Of a stretch of 64,000 nucleotides of DNA, positions 8,772-16,405 are shown in pieces. Source of the stretch: Pirellulaceae bacterium. Its GTDB lineage: Bacteria; Planctomycetota; Planctomycetia; Pirellulales; Pirellulaceae. The DNA lies in assembly GCA_020852965.1 (NCBI GenBank), contig JADYZV010000039.1, positions 62,001-126,000 on the forward strand, in the 5' to 3' direction. A program made the translations under genes and the position numbers. The stretch's first letter is position 1. Every line of letters begins with the position of its first letter. The notes under the pieces were generated by a model. The model was not told the origin of the DNA. It saw only the letters and a list, made by a program, of their open reading frames with translations, and did not search any database.

Positions 8772-9908
8772 ATGAAGTTCAATTTACTTGGGAAAGTAGC
8801 GAGTTTAGTGCTCGGTACGGCGATGTTAACTTGCCCAGCCAATTTGCAGGCGGGGTGGGGTATTCTTCATGGTGGCAGTAGTGGTGGAAGCTCCGGCTTC
8901 GGTTCGGGGGGGTCGAGCGGTGGATATGCGGCTTCGTACAGCTCCTACGGCGGATCTTCGGGGGGCAGTAGCGGTTATGCCGTGTCGTATGCTTCCTCGG
9001 GTGGTGGTTCATCTGGCCTAGCCAGGGGGCCTGGGCTACTTCAGCGTCTGCACAATCGCATTCACGCACGTAGGGCTTATCGTGCCTCGTATGGAAGCAG
9101 CGGCTATGGTTCGAGCGGCTACAGCACCAGTTACGCTTCGAGCGGCGGTGGATCGTCAGGCGGTTCGAGCGGCGGTTACGGAGTTTCTTACGGCAGCTCT
9201 GGCGGGGTAAGCTACAACTACGGAAGTGTTGGTTACAGTTCAGGCGTCAGCTATGGCAGTACCGGCTACAGTTCGAGTGTCAACTATGGCAGTACCGGCT
9301 ATAGTTCCGGCTACGGCGGTGTCTACTACAGTGCATCGAACGTCGATGTGGGTGCGGAAACGGAAGGCCTGGTATCTAGCGTCGAGTCCAACAGCCAGGA
9401 TGATGCAGTCTACTTGACCGTGGCGGTTCCCAACGGAGCCAAGGTATATGTCAACGACAACGAGACCACTAGCAGCGGTGTGGTTCGCAAGTTCGTAAGC
9501 CGCGGCTTGCAAGCTGGCAAGCAATACCGTTTTGAAGTTCGAGCTGAAATGGTAAATGCCGACGGCAAGCTAATGACGGAGGAAAAGACTTTGGTCGTTT
9601 CCGCAGGGGAAGAGCAGCAGGTCCAGTTTGCATTCGCTGAGCAAGATAGCCGGGTCGAAACGGCCATCACCCTCAACTTGCCGGAAGGCGCCAAAGTTAC
9701 TTTGGCTGGCAACGTTACCAAAGCTACCGGCGAGGCGCGTACATTCCGCACGAGCCGTTTGAAGTCGGGCGAGTTCTGGGATGACTACGAAATCGAAGTC
9801 GAGTATCAAGGCGAAGTCAAGCGACAAGCCATTCGTTTGGTCGGTGGCGATAAGCTGCAACTCTCGTTCGATTTCGATTCGCCGACTTCGACCCTAGCGG
9901 CCCGCTAA
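8772..9908 (+). CDS. Secreted Gly/Ser/Tyr-rich protein with two TIGR03000 domains
   Basis: 378 residues. A signal peptide (residues 1-27, ending LQAGW) is followed by about 170 residues of low-complexity repeats such as SYGSTGYSSSVNYGSTGYSS and SSGGSSGG, a composition seen in adhesive or elastic surface proteins. Residues about 210-292 and 293-370 are two copies of the planctomycete domain TIGR03000: LTVAVPNGAKVYVND..TSSGVVRKFVSRGLQAGKQYRFEV and the more diverged ITLNLPEGAKVTLAG..ATGEARTFRTSRL. A fragment LARGPGLLQRLHNRIHARRAYRA interrupts the Gly/Ser region. ATG at 8772. Probably a cell-surface or matrix protein; transcription ends at the hairpin at 9978. Confidence 0.8.
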   Translation: MKFNLLGKVASLVLGTAMLTCPANLQAGWGILHGGSSGGSSGFGSGGSSGGYAASYSSYGGSSGGSSGYAVSYASSGGGSSGLARGPGLLQRLHNRIHARRAYRASYGSSGYGSSGYSTSYASSGGGSSGGSSGGYGVSYGSSGGVSYNYGSVGYSSGVSYGSTGYSSSVNYGSTGYSSGYGGVYYSASNVDVGAETEGLVSSVESNSQDDAVYLTVAVPNGAKVYVNDNETTSSGVVRKFVSRGLQAGKQYRFEVRAEMVNADGKLMTEEKTLVVSAGEEQQVQFAFAEQDSRVETAITLNLPEGAKVTLAGNVTKATGEARTFRTSRLKSGEFWDDYEIEVEYQGEVKRQAIRLVGGDKLQLSFDFDSPTSTLAAR

Positions 9909-9977
9909 CTCAGCAGCCCGAATTGCCTAGCGATTCGCTAACGCGTGCCGTTTCGAAGTACTGATATCTATTTGAAG

Positions 9978-10010
9978 CCCTTTGCCGATCGTTGTCGGCA
10001 AGGGGTTTTT
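9978..10010 (+). terminator. Intrinsic terminator after the TIGR03000 gene
   Basis: CCCTTTGCCGA (9978-9988) pairs with TCGGCAAGGGG (9995-10005), giving an 11-bp stem with one G-U pair and a 6-base loop. It is followed at once by TTTTT (10006-10010). It lies 70 bp downstream of the stop codon on the same strand. Confidence 0.85.
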
Positions 10011-10020
10011 CATTGGCAGA

Positions 10021-10048
10021 TTGGTTTCTGCGCTGGCTGAGCTACAAT
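10021..10048 (+). promoter_or_regulatory. Possible sigma70-like promoter upstream of the HTTM pair
   Basis: TTGGTT (10021-10026) and TACAAT (10043-10048) are separated by 16 bp, just after a terminator and upstream of the next plus-strand operon. The GCTACAAT form of the -10 box recurs upstream of other genes here (4463, 33423, and as ACTACAAT near 54459). Prediction only. Confidence 0.35.
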
Positions 10049-10094
10049 CTACTCAAGGCTAGTGCTTCAGCCGTACTAGATTATGGGGTTGGTT

Positions 10095-10118
10095 GTAGTG
10101 GACGAGGTTACGAGTCTC
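10095..10118 (+). repeat. Family A repeat, single forward copy
   Basis: GTAGTGGACGAGGTTACGAG plus TCTC, identical to the 2659 copy over its first 22 bases. A weak reverse remnant (CGGACTCGCGGGCC) lies at about 10137-10150. An open frame reads through the repeat from 10083, but translation of the downstream gene more likely starts after it. Confidence 0.8.
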
Positions 10119-10199
10119 AGGCGGTCTACGAATCCATCGGACTCGCGGGCCTCATTCACAACCCCAATCAAAAGATTCTTACACGGGAGCGCAGCGGGC

Positions 10200-10931
10200 G
10201 TGAGACATTCTAGGCAAAGCGATTTGGCGAGTAGAGATGTTGAGCGCAGCGGCTTGTCGCCGACCTGGAAGTGGGTCATTAGCGGATTGGTGCTGTTGCA
10301 TCTTCTGGCGGTAACCGCGGAACCATTCCGCTTTTTTACGCGTAGCGCGCGTGGCACTTCACCGGCCTCGGATCCAGCCAGATGGGTGTTGGCACCGTAT
10401 ATTGAGCTGGCTTATTTGAATCATGGTTATTTCTTTTTTGCTCCTGAGCCGGGCCCGAGCCATTTGATGGAATGTCTCTTAGAGATGCCCGATTCGAGCC
10501 AGGTCTCGTTGATGTTCCCCGATAGGCGCACGCAGTGGCCCCGTTTGTTATACCACCGACATTTCATGCTGGCAGAGTTCTTGAATCAACTTCACGTTTT
10601 CCCCGCCGATGCCGCCGTGGCTGGTGAAGATCCGTCGCGGTTGGAAGCCTGGCAAGCCGAGCGGTCGGTGTTTGAGCGGGTGCGCGATTCGATGAGCCAG
10701 CATGTGGCGACTAAGTTCGGTGCCAGCTCGGCGCGTATCGAACGGGTGGAACATCGCTTGCCCAGCGACGATGAAGTCTTTCGGCAGCGTCTGCCGCTCG
10801 ATTCGCCCACGCTGTATGTGACGCTCCCCGATGCCCTCGAAACCGTCCCCCAGGCTCCGCCGACCGAAGAAGCGACTTCCTCCGCACCGAGTGCCGCCAT
10901 CAGGGGCTCCGCTATTGAGGAGCTGCCATGA
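10200..10931 (+). CDS. Single-TM protein, partner of the HTTM protein
   Basis: 243 residues from GTG at 10200, which has GGGAG at 10186-10190. A frame open from 10083 would translate the family A repeat, so I prefer the later start. One membrane segment, WKWVISGLVLLHLLAVTAEP, lies near residues 21-40, followed by an extracytoplasmic domain with WVLAPYIELAYLNHGYFFFAPEPGPSHLM and a C-terminal Pro/Ser/Ala-rich tail. The last four bases overlap the ATG of the next gene (ATGA), indicating translational coupling. I recognise this as a common companion of HTTM proteins in planctomycetes but can assign no function. Confidence 0.65.
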   Translation: MRHSRQSDLASRDVERSGLSPTWKWVISGLVLLHLLAVTAEPFRFFTRSARGTSPASDPARWVLAPYIELAYLNHGYFFFAPEPGPSHLMECLLEMPDSSQVSLMFPDRRTQWPRLLYHRHFMLAEFLNQLHVFPADAAVAGEDPSRLEAWQAERSVFERVRDSMSQHVATKFGASSARIERVEHRLPSDDEVFRQRLPLDSPTLYVTLPDALETVPQAPPTEEATSSAPSAAIRGSAIEELP

Positions 10932-11908
10932 GCGAAAGTAGCGACAGGCCGTTGCGGAGTTGGTTGCAGGCGTGGAACGGGGGCTGGGAAAGCTTCTGGT
11001 TCACCCCGCGAGGGCCACAGACCTTGGCCATCATTCGCATCGCTTGTGGAGCTATGTTGGCCTACGTGCATATCGTCTGGGCTAGCTTGATCCATGACTT
11101 TATGGGAGTCAATGCGTGGATATCGGTCGACGTGGTTCGCTCGCTGCACCGCACCGATTGGACGTGGAGCTGGTTGTGGTATACCGAAAATCCAACTCTT
11201 CTATGGTTGCACCAGGTGGCTGCCATCATTGCCAGTCTGCTGATGATGGTTGGCTTGTTAACGCGCGTTGCGATCCCGATAGCCTGGTGGTTGACGTTGA
11301 TGGTCTGTCATCGCATGACCGGTGCCTTGTTCGGACTCGACCAGGTGGTAGTCATGCTATCGATGTATTTAATGCTCTCGCATTGTGGTAGCACGCTGAG
11401 CGTGGATGCACGCTTGCGAAACCGCTATGTCCGAACAGGGAGCATCTTGAGTTCTTATTGGGTGAATTGGCTGTTTCCCGCTGCGACCCCATCGATTGCC
11501 AACAATGTCGCTACGCGCTTGCTTCAGCTTCATCTGTGTGTGATCTATCTGTTCGGCGGATTGAGCAAAATGCGTGGAGAGATGTGGTTTGATGGTAGCG
11601 CGCTGTGGTATTCAGCGGTCAATTATGAATACCAATCGCTCGACATCACATGGATTGGCCGGTGGCGACTCTTGGTTGCCAGCCTAACCGCCTTGACCAT
11701 CTTTTGGGAAACGTTTTACATTGCGCTGGTGTGGCCACGCTTGACTCGCCCAATCGTGCTGGCGACGGCAGTGCTGGTGCATGGTGGCATCGCGCTAACG
11801 CTGGGAATGGTTACCTTTGGCACCATTATGATTGTGGCCAATTTGGCGTTTATCGAGCCACGCATGTTGCTGCGTTTTTCGAGTGCTTCGAGTTCTCGGA
11901 GCTCTTGA
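10928..11908 (+). CDS. HTTM-domain (vitamin K-dependent gamma-carboxylase-like) membrane protein
   Basis: 326-residue polytopic membrane protein with about six to eight hydrophobic helices. The N-terminal part RPLRSWLQAWNGGWESFWF, ALAIIRIACGAMLAYVHI-like and MVGLLTRVAIPIAWWLTL segments, plus LCVIYLFGGLSKMRGEMW and DGSALWYS, match the HTTM family (horizontally transferred transmembrane domain), which includes gamma-glutamyl carboxylases. The carboxylase-specific epoxidase C-terminal domain is absent, so vitamin K-dependent carboxylation cannot be claimed. It starts inside the preceding gene's stop codon. Function in bacteria is unknown. Confidence 0.8.
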   Translation: MSESSDRPLRSWLQAWNGGWESFWFTPRGPQTLAIIRIACGAMLAYVHIVWASLIHDFMGVNAWISVDVVRSLHRTDWTWSWLWYTENPTLLWLHQVAAIIASLLMMVGLLTRVAIPIAWWLTLMVCHRMTGALFGLDQVVVMLSMYLMLSHCGSTLSVDARLRNRYVRTGSILSSYWVNWLFPAATPSIANNVATRLLQLHLCVIYLFGGLSKMRGEMWFDGSALWYSAVNYEYQSLDITWIGRWRLLVASLTALTIFWETFYIALVWPRLTRPIVLATAVLVHGGIALTLGMVTFGTIMIVANLAFIEPRMLLRFSSASSSRSS

Positions 11909-12061
11909 CTGGCGGGAGTTTGGGCCAGGTGGAATCGAACGCTGCTAGATGAGCTTGAATCGAGCCGGTTGCTATTGGCGGATCGTTATGCACTGCGGGT
12001 CCGTCTTGCTTCAGACTGCTGGTTCAGCGTGAAGATTGGCTCTGCTGCCGGCTACTGGCGA

Positions 12062-12131
12062 GGGCCAAAGCGGTGATGAATCCCCGCACTCCAAAAGAAG
12101 GGCCAAAGCGGTGATGAATTCCCGCACTCCA
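12062..12131 (+). repeat. Family R palindromic repeat, two tandem copies
   Basis: GGGCCAAAGCGGTGATGAAT plus CCCCGCACTCCA occurs at 12062-12093 and again, with one change, at 12100-12131: a direct repeat with 38-bp period. Each copy has short inverted arms (GCGGTGATGAATCCCCGC), as in REP elements. Other members lie at 30391, 32503 and 32697. The rest of the 11909-12138 spacer shows no gene. Confidence 0.8.
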
Positions 12132-12138
12132 GAGTTTA

Positions 12139-12783
12139 CTATCTTTGTGCTTGATTAAAAACTGACGTGACGGCTACGTTGAAAGTAGGGAGTAATATCG
12201 AATTTGCCCAGTCGCCGTCACCATAGCGACCAGCTTGCCGGTACTCGGTTGCACCTTTGTCGAGCGTCAATACGTAGATGCTGCGATCGCGAGGGTCGAC
12301 GATCCAGTACTCTGGGATTTGGGCCAGCGCGTACTCAGTGCGTTTGGTGATCAGGTCGCGGTTGGGATCGTCCTCGCTGACAACCTCGATGACAAGGTCG
12401 GCACCATCCCAGTATTTTGAATAGCGTCGATGTCGATGTTCAGGCAACATGTACATCACATCGGGCTCGCGGAACTTGCCCGTCGGCAGGCGAATGCGGA
12501 AAGGAGCCATGAGTGCTACGCCGCGCGAATCGTCGGTGGCGGACTGGTTAGGTAAGCTCTGATTCAAATTGCGCAATTGGCTGCACAGGAAAAATGCGAT
12601 CAACTGATGCAGCTCGGTCGGCATGGGTAGAACCTCCAGTCTTCCGTGGCTGAATTCGATCAGATGATTGGTCTCAAGGCTCAAGTAGTCTTGTTCGGAC
12701 CATTGCCCTTGCATGGGAAACAGGCTGGCAATTTCCCAAGTCGGATCACCTAATTCGCTTTTGAGTGGAGTTGGGACCGACAT
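12139..12783 (-). CDS. Uma2-family (DUF820) PD-(D/E)XK nuclease-like protein
   Basis: 214 residues, standard length for this family, which is expanded in planctomycetes and cyanobacteria. The fold signature is visible: FSHGRLEVLPMPT, FRIRLPTGKFREPDVMYM, and the core GADLVIEVVSEDDPNRDLITKR, where the acidic residues and lysine correspond to the PD-(D/E)XK site. EYWIVDPRDRSIYVLTL follows. No toxin, transposase or phage partner is adjacent, so its role (nuclease of unknown target) is not shown by context. ATG at 12783. Confidence 0.88.
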   Translation of the reverse strand: MSVPTPLKSELGDPTWEIASLFPMQGQWSEQDYLSLETNHLIEFSHGRLEVLPMPTELHQLIAFFLCSQLRNLNQSLPNQSATDDSRGVALMAPFRIRLPTGKFREPDVMYMLPEHRHRRYSKYWDGADLVIEVVSEDDPNRDLITKRTEYALAQIPEYWIVDPRDRSIYVLTLDKGATEYRQAGRYGDGDWANSILLPTFNVAVTSVFNQAQR

Positions 12784-12910
12784 AGTGCGAGCTCGATGCA
12801 GAGGAATTGGCGTTCAATGATTTAATCCATTGTAATAGGTCAGCCGGTTGGTGTGGGAAGTTCAAGATTCCGACACTTCTCGCAGAATGCCGCTTAGCCC
12901 CCTCCGTGTT

Positions 12911-14116
12911 TTACGCGCCGAACTTGCCCATGCGGCCGGCATTGGAGAGGGCGAGCAGCATTAGGTATTGGGCTTCGAACTGCCCCAGTCCTCCAGTGAT
13001 GGCTTGCGTCTCACCGAAGCTGGTGTGTGGGTCGGGGCGGCAGCAATCCGAGACCAGCAGCGTGGGAACCGGATGCCAACTGTGGCTCTTCAGATAGGCG
13101 GGTGTCGAGTGATCTCCGGTGACGATGAGCACCTCGGGCGCCAGAGCGGTGATGGCAGGGAGGCAGGCGTCGAGCTGCTCGGTACGTTTGACTTTTTCGT
13201 CGAAATTGCCATCTTCGCCAGTGCTGTCGGTGTACTTGAAGTGGATGAAGAAGAAATCGTACTTGTCCCAGTTCTCTTTCAAGACTTGCATCTGTTCGTC
13301 GAGTGTGGTGGCCCCGCCGATGATGTCCATGCCGACCAAGCTAGCTAGCCCTTTGTACATCGGGTAGACGGCAATGGCGGCAGCTCGCAGGCCGTAAACC
13401 TCTTCGTAGCTGGGCATATCGGGCCGGCAGGCAAAGCCGCGCATGGTGTGGAAGTTGGCTTTCTTCTGATCCTTCAAAATCATGCGAGCTTGTTTTAAGA
13501 ACTCTTGGGCCACTTCGGCAGTTTTTTGGCTGGCGGCGTCTTCGGCGATGGGCTCCAGTGGCGGCACACCGGTCGCTTGTGGGTCGGTGTCTTTAACATT
13601 TCCGCCCAATCCCGCTCCGCGAAAGACAACGACAAAGCGATGTTCTTTCACCGGTTCGACAAAGATCTCGACTCCGGCGATTTGGATCTGCCGTAGTGAA
13701 ATAGCGATCGGTGCGCTATCCTCCGTGGCGATGCGGCCTGCGCGACGATCGGAGATATTGCCGTCTGCATCGAGCGTACAAAAGTTGCAGCGAATGGCTA
13801 CGTCGCCGGGCTGCATTTGAAAGCCGATACCGGTTGCTTCCAAGGCTCCACGGCCGATTTGATATTTTAGCGGATCGTAGCCGAAAAGGCCCAAGTGCCC
13901 AGGGCCCGAGCCGGGAGCGATGCCAGGCTTGACCGGTATCGACAGCCCCTGCACACCCCGAGTCGCCAGTGCATCCAGGTTGGGAGTCTTGGCGGTTTCC
14001 AATTCGGTCTTGCCACCTGGAGTCATCGGCAGTCCGCCGAGGCCATCACCGACGAGCATAACGATTTTTGATTTGTTTTTGACTTGCAGGTCGCGGGTCA
14101 GGAGGTGCATGTCCAT
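12911..14116 (-). CDS. apgM: 2,3-bisphosphoglycerate-independent phosphoglycerate mutase, archaeal type
   Basis: 401-residue alkaline-phosphatase-superfamily enzyme interconverting 3- and 2-phosphoglycerate in glycolysis. Metal ligand Asp24 is in MLVGDGLGG and the nucleophile is Ser70 in APGSGPGHLGLFGYDP. RGALEATGIGF, IHFKYTDSTGEDGNFDEKV and IVTGDHSTPAYLKSHSWHPVP supply the other metal and substrate ligands of the ApgM family. ATG at 14116, with an alternative at 14110. It is divergent from the phosphoglucose-isomerase-like gene, and both belong to sugar-phosphate metabolism, though co-regulation is only inference. Confidence 0.92.
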   Translation of the reverse strand: MDMHLLTRDLQVKNKSKIVMLVGDGLGGLPMTPGGKTELETAKTPNLDALATRGVQGLSIPVKPGIAPGSGPGHLGLFGYDPLKYQIGRGALEATGIGFQMQPGDVAIRCNFCTLDADGNISDRRAGRIATEDSAPIAISLRQIQIAGVEIFVEPVKEHRFVVVFRGAGLGGNVKDTDPQATGVPPLEPIAEDAASQKTAEVAQEFLKQARMILKDQKKANFHTMRGFACRPDMPSYEEVYGLRAAAIAVYPMYKGLASLVGMDIIGGATTLDEQMQVLKENWDKYDFFFIHFKYTDSTGEDGNFDEKVKRTEQLDACLPAITALAPEVLIVTGDHSTPAYLKSHSWHPVPTLLVSDCCRPDPHTSFGETQAITGGLGQFEAQYLMLLALSNAGRMGKFGA

Positions 14117-14314
14117 ACTGGAATTCCGGTAGCGGGGTGTTTACGTAGACTTCGCAAAAATGTAGCCGTTCCGCGACTGTCATAAGAAATCGTGAACCGT
14201 TTCGCGAAAATTATGGCAGCTTCTAACGATTCAGCTACCCCAGTGTGGCATAAGCGCCGAAAGTGAGTACAAAAGACAACCCGTTCCATTTGTCTCTCAG
14301 GAAGTCTTTTGACG

Positions 14315-15682
14315 ATGCTGCCGATGCTGCGTTTTGACCCCTCGCTCGCGATGCAGGTAGGGAATGGTTTGGAGCCTAGCGAGCTCGCTTGCGTTGGTCC
14401 GGTGTTGGACAAGCTACGCGATGAAATATGTGACATCGACGAAAAGATGCTCTCGGGTGAGATACCGACTCCACCTTCCAAGCAGCCCCTGAATGCCGCC
14501 TTTGCCAGCCTGCCGCAGCGGCTATTGGCCGAGTACGAAGCCGATCGAACGGCTAGCCAACTCGCTCGGATGTTAGCCGTCACGAAACAACTTATGACCG
14601 AGGTGGACCGCGTGGTGGTACTGGCCGAACCAAGCTGGCTAAGCGGTCCGCGCGCATTGATGCAGGCGTGTTGTCAACCACACTTCAACGAACTGACTCG
14701 CGGAGAGCGTGGGAGCCGTCCGCGAATGGTTTTCGTCGGCGATAGTCTCGACAATGATGCTGTGCAAGGCGCGCTGCAACTGCTTGGAGCGCATCGCGGT
14801 CGGGCTGCAGACTGCTTGGCCCAGCGCTGGGCGTTGGTGGTGATGGGGGATGCGTGTGAACCGTTCGGCGTCGGTCGCTTGCTATTCCCGTTCATGCGTG
14901 CGCTCGAAGTCAATTGCGGTGGAGACGGTCAGCTTGCTCGTTCGCGCGCGATTGTGGTCGCCCGAGAAACGAGTCCACTGCGACAGCTAACTCGAGAGGT
15001 GGGCATCGCGCACGAGTTTTCTATTCCGACGGCAATGGGTGCAGCCTATAGCGGCTTGTCATTGGTCGGCTTGTTGCCGGCAGCCTTGTTGGGGATCAAC
15101 GTGATGAAGTTGCTCGAAGGTGCTCGTGCGGTGCATAATCACTTTCGGACGACTAAGGCGGCGAGCAATGAGGTATTGCAATACGCTGCGGTAAATCACC
15201 TGTTTCAGCGGAAGCTCGCCACTGGAGGGCGTAGTTGGAGTTTGTGGAGTGAGCGACTGGACGCGATGGCAGCCTGGTATCAAAGATTGATTCGTGACAG
15301 CCTGGGGGAAGTTCTACAAGTCGACGTGTGGCCGAAGTTTGGGAAATCCTTTGCCGCTCGGCCAGCGTTGCTCCAGCAGATCGTCGTCCGCCAATTTCGC
15401 TTCGACCCGCTGTCGTTGCCTGGCCCTAGAACGCAAGCTACAGAAACCGAGCAAGAGCCGCTCGCTCAGGATACAACCTCGTTTGGTTCGTCGCAAACTC
15501 TAGTGGGAACGCTGCTTGACGCAGTCGATCACACGCAGCAATCGCTCGTTCGGGCCGGCAGGCCGATGAGCGTGTTAACGTTGCCACGAGTTGACGAGCC
15601 GTGTGTGGGGGAGTTGTTACAATGGCTTATGTTAGCCACTGTGGTTGAAGCTCGATTGCTAGGACGAAACCCCTATCAATGA
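14315..15682 (+). CDS. Degenerate phosphoglucose isomerase homologue
   Basis: 455 residues from ATG 14315, which has AGGAAG ten bases upstream. Homology to bacterial phosphoglucose isomerase is clear in CCQPHFNELTRGERGSRPRM, SLDNDAVQGALQLL, YSGLSLVGLLPAALLGIN, LLEGARAV, AAWYQRLIRDSLGEVL and the ending RLLGRNPYQ. Key positions differ from my memory of active enzymes: the Gly-rich GIGGSYxGARAL is VLAEPSWLSGPRAL here, GxNVDND is GDSLDND, and the catalytic arginine of GGRxSxLS is alanine (GAAYSGLS, about 15040). I also cannot find the GQQHQ-type segment carrying the catalytic histidine. It is probably a pseudoenzyme. Its stop overlaps the start of the Rieske gene. Confidence 0.78.
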   Translation: MLPMLRFDPSLAMQVGNGLEPSELACVGPVLDKLRDEICDIDEKMLSGEIPTPPSKQPLNAAFASLPQRLLAEYEADRTASQLARMLAVTKQLMTEVDRVVVLAEPSWLSGPRALMQACCQPHFNELTRGERGSRPRMVFVGDSLDNDAVQGALQLLGAHRGRAADCLAQRWALVVMGDACEPFGVGRLLFPFMRALEVNCGGDGQLARSRAIVVARETSPLRQLTREVGIAHEFSIPTAMGAAYSGLSLVGLLPAALLGINVMKLLEGARAVHNHFRTTKAASNEVLQYAAVNHLFQRKLATGGRSWSLWSERLDAMAAWYQRLIRDSLGEVLQVDVWPKFGKSFAARPALLQQIVVRQFRFDPLSLPGPRTQATETEQEPLAQDTTSFGSSQTLVGTLLDAVDHTQQSLVRAGRPMSVLTLPRVDEPCVGELLQWLMLATVVEARLLGRNPYQ

Positions 15683-16080
15683 TAGACCACTATGCTCCTC
15701 CACCAATTGTTCGCGCAAATATGACCAATACTGAACCGCTTCCACTGTTTCCAGATGAACCGCCCCAGCCCGAGTGGATTACGGTAGCTCAAGTGGGCGA
15801 GATCCCCGAAGGGGAGGGACGCGCTTATCCGCTGGACAAGTGTATGGTGGCTGTGTTTCTGCTTGAGGGGAAATACTATGCCATCGATGATTTCTGTCCG
15901 CATCAGGGTGCCTCTTTGGCGGCAGGCTATATCGTCGAGGGATGCGCGGTAGCCTGTGCTTGGCATCATTGGCGGTTCTCGCTCGAAGACGGTACTTGGC
16001 TCGACAATCCGAAAGTCGCTGTCGATAAATTCTCGGTTCGGGTTGTTGGGCAAAACATCCAAGTTCAATTGCCGGGTTAA
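15679..16080 (+). CDS. Small Rieske [2Fe-2S] ferredoxin-like protein
   Basis: 133 residues from the ATG at 15679 that overlaps the previous stop (ATGA); ATG 15721 is an equally possible start (119 residues). A soluble single-domain Rieske protein: cluster motifs CPHQGASLAAG and CAWHHWRF give the two Cys and two His ligands. FLLEGKYYAIDDFCPHQ and DKFSVRVVGQNIQVQ complete the fold. Such NirD/BphF-like proteins pass electrons to oxygenases or reductases, but no such partner is next to it. Coupling to a dead isomerase homologue is odd. Confidence 0.85.
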   Translation: MIDHYAPPPIVRANMTNTEPLPLFPDEPPQPEWITVAQVGEIPEGEGRAYPLDKCMVAVFLLEGKYYAIDDFCPHQGASLAAGYIVEGCAVACAWHHWRFSLEDGTWLDNPKVAVDKFSVRVVGQNIQVQLPG

Positions 16081-16405
16081 GGTTGACTCGGGAGGATCCG
16101 ACAGCGGAGCGTCGGGGCACATTCGTCGTTTCTGCCGACTGTGTGGAATATGCTGAATGAAAAAGAGAAATGGGCGAGTGATAAAATGGTGTATATAGGG
16201 CGGCGATCGGGTGCTCCATAGGGAAAAAACCAGTCTTTTGCAGTAGCAAAACACCAGTTTGGGTAAATGGTGCAGGTCGGTTGGCGTATAGCGGTGAGTT
16301 TGACCAAGTTGCGTGGGGCATCTATCCTAAACAAATCCATTTCAACGATTGGGGTGGTGTCCAACTCATCTGATAGAGCTCGTTTCAGCCTGCGGTGCAT
16401 GCGTG
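16081..16405. other. Intergenic region with family B repeat upstream of the kinase
   Basis: The 325-bp spacer contains a family B copy at 16097-16123 (TCCGACAGCGGAGCGTCGGG plus GCACATT). A small hairpin TTTTGCAGTAGCAAAA lies near 16234-16249, flanked by direct ACCAGT repeats. The region holds the kinase promoter but I see no clear -35/-10 pair. Confidence 0.5.

Noticed and set aside
11920-12000. Possible tRNA remnant on the minus strand (GTTCGATTCC-like segment)
   Set aside because: No cloverleaf could be formed around it and the anticodon arm is missing.
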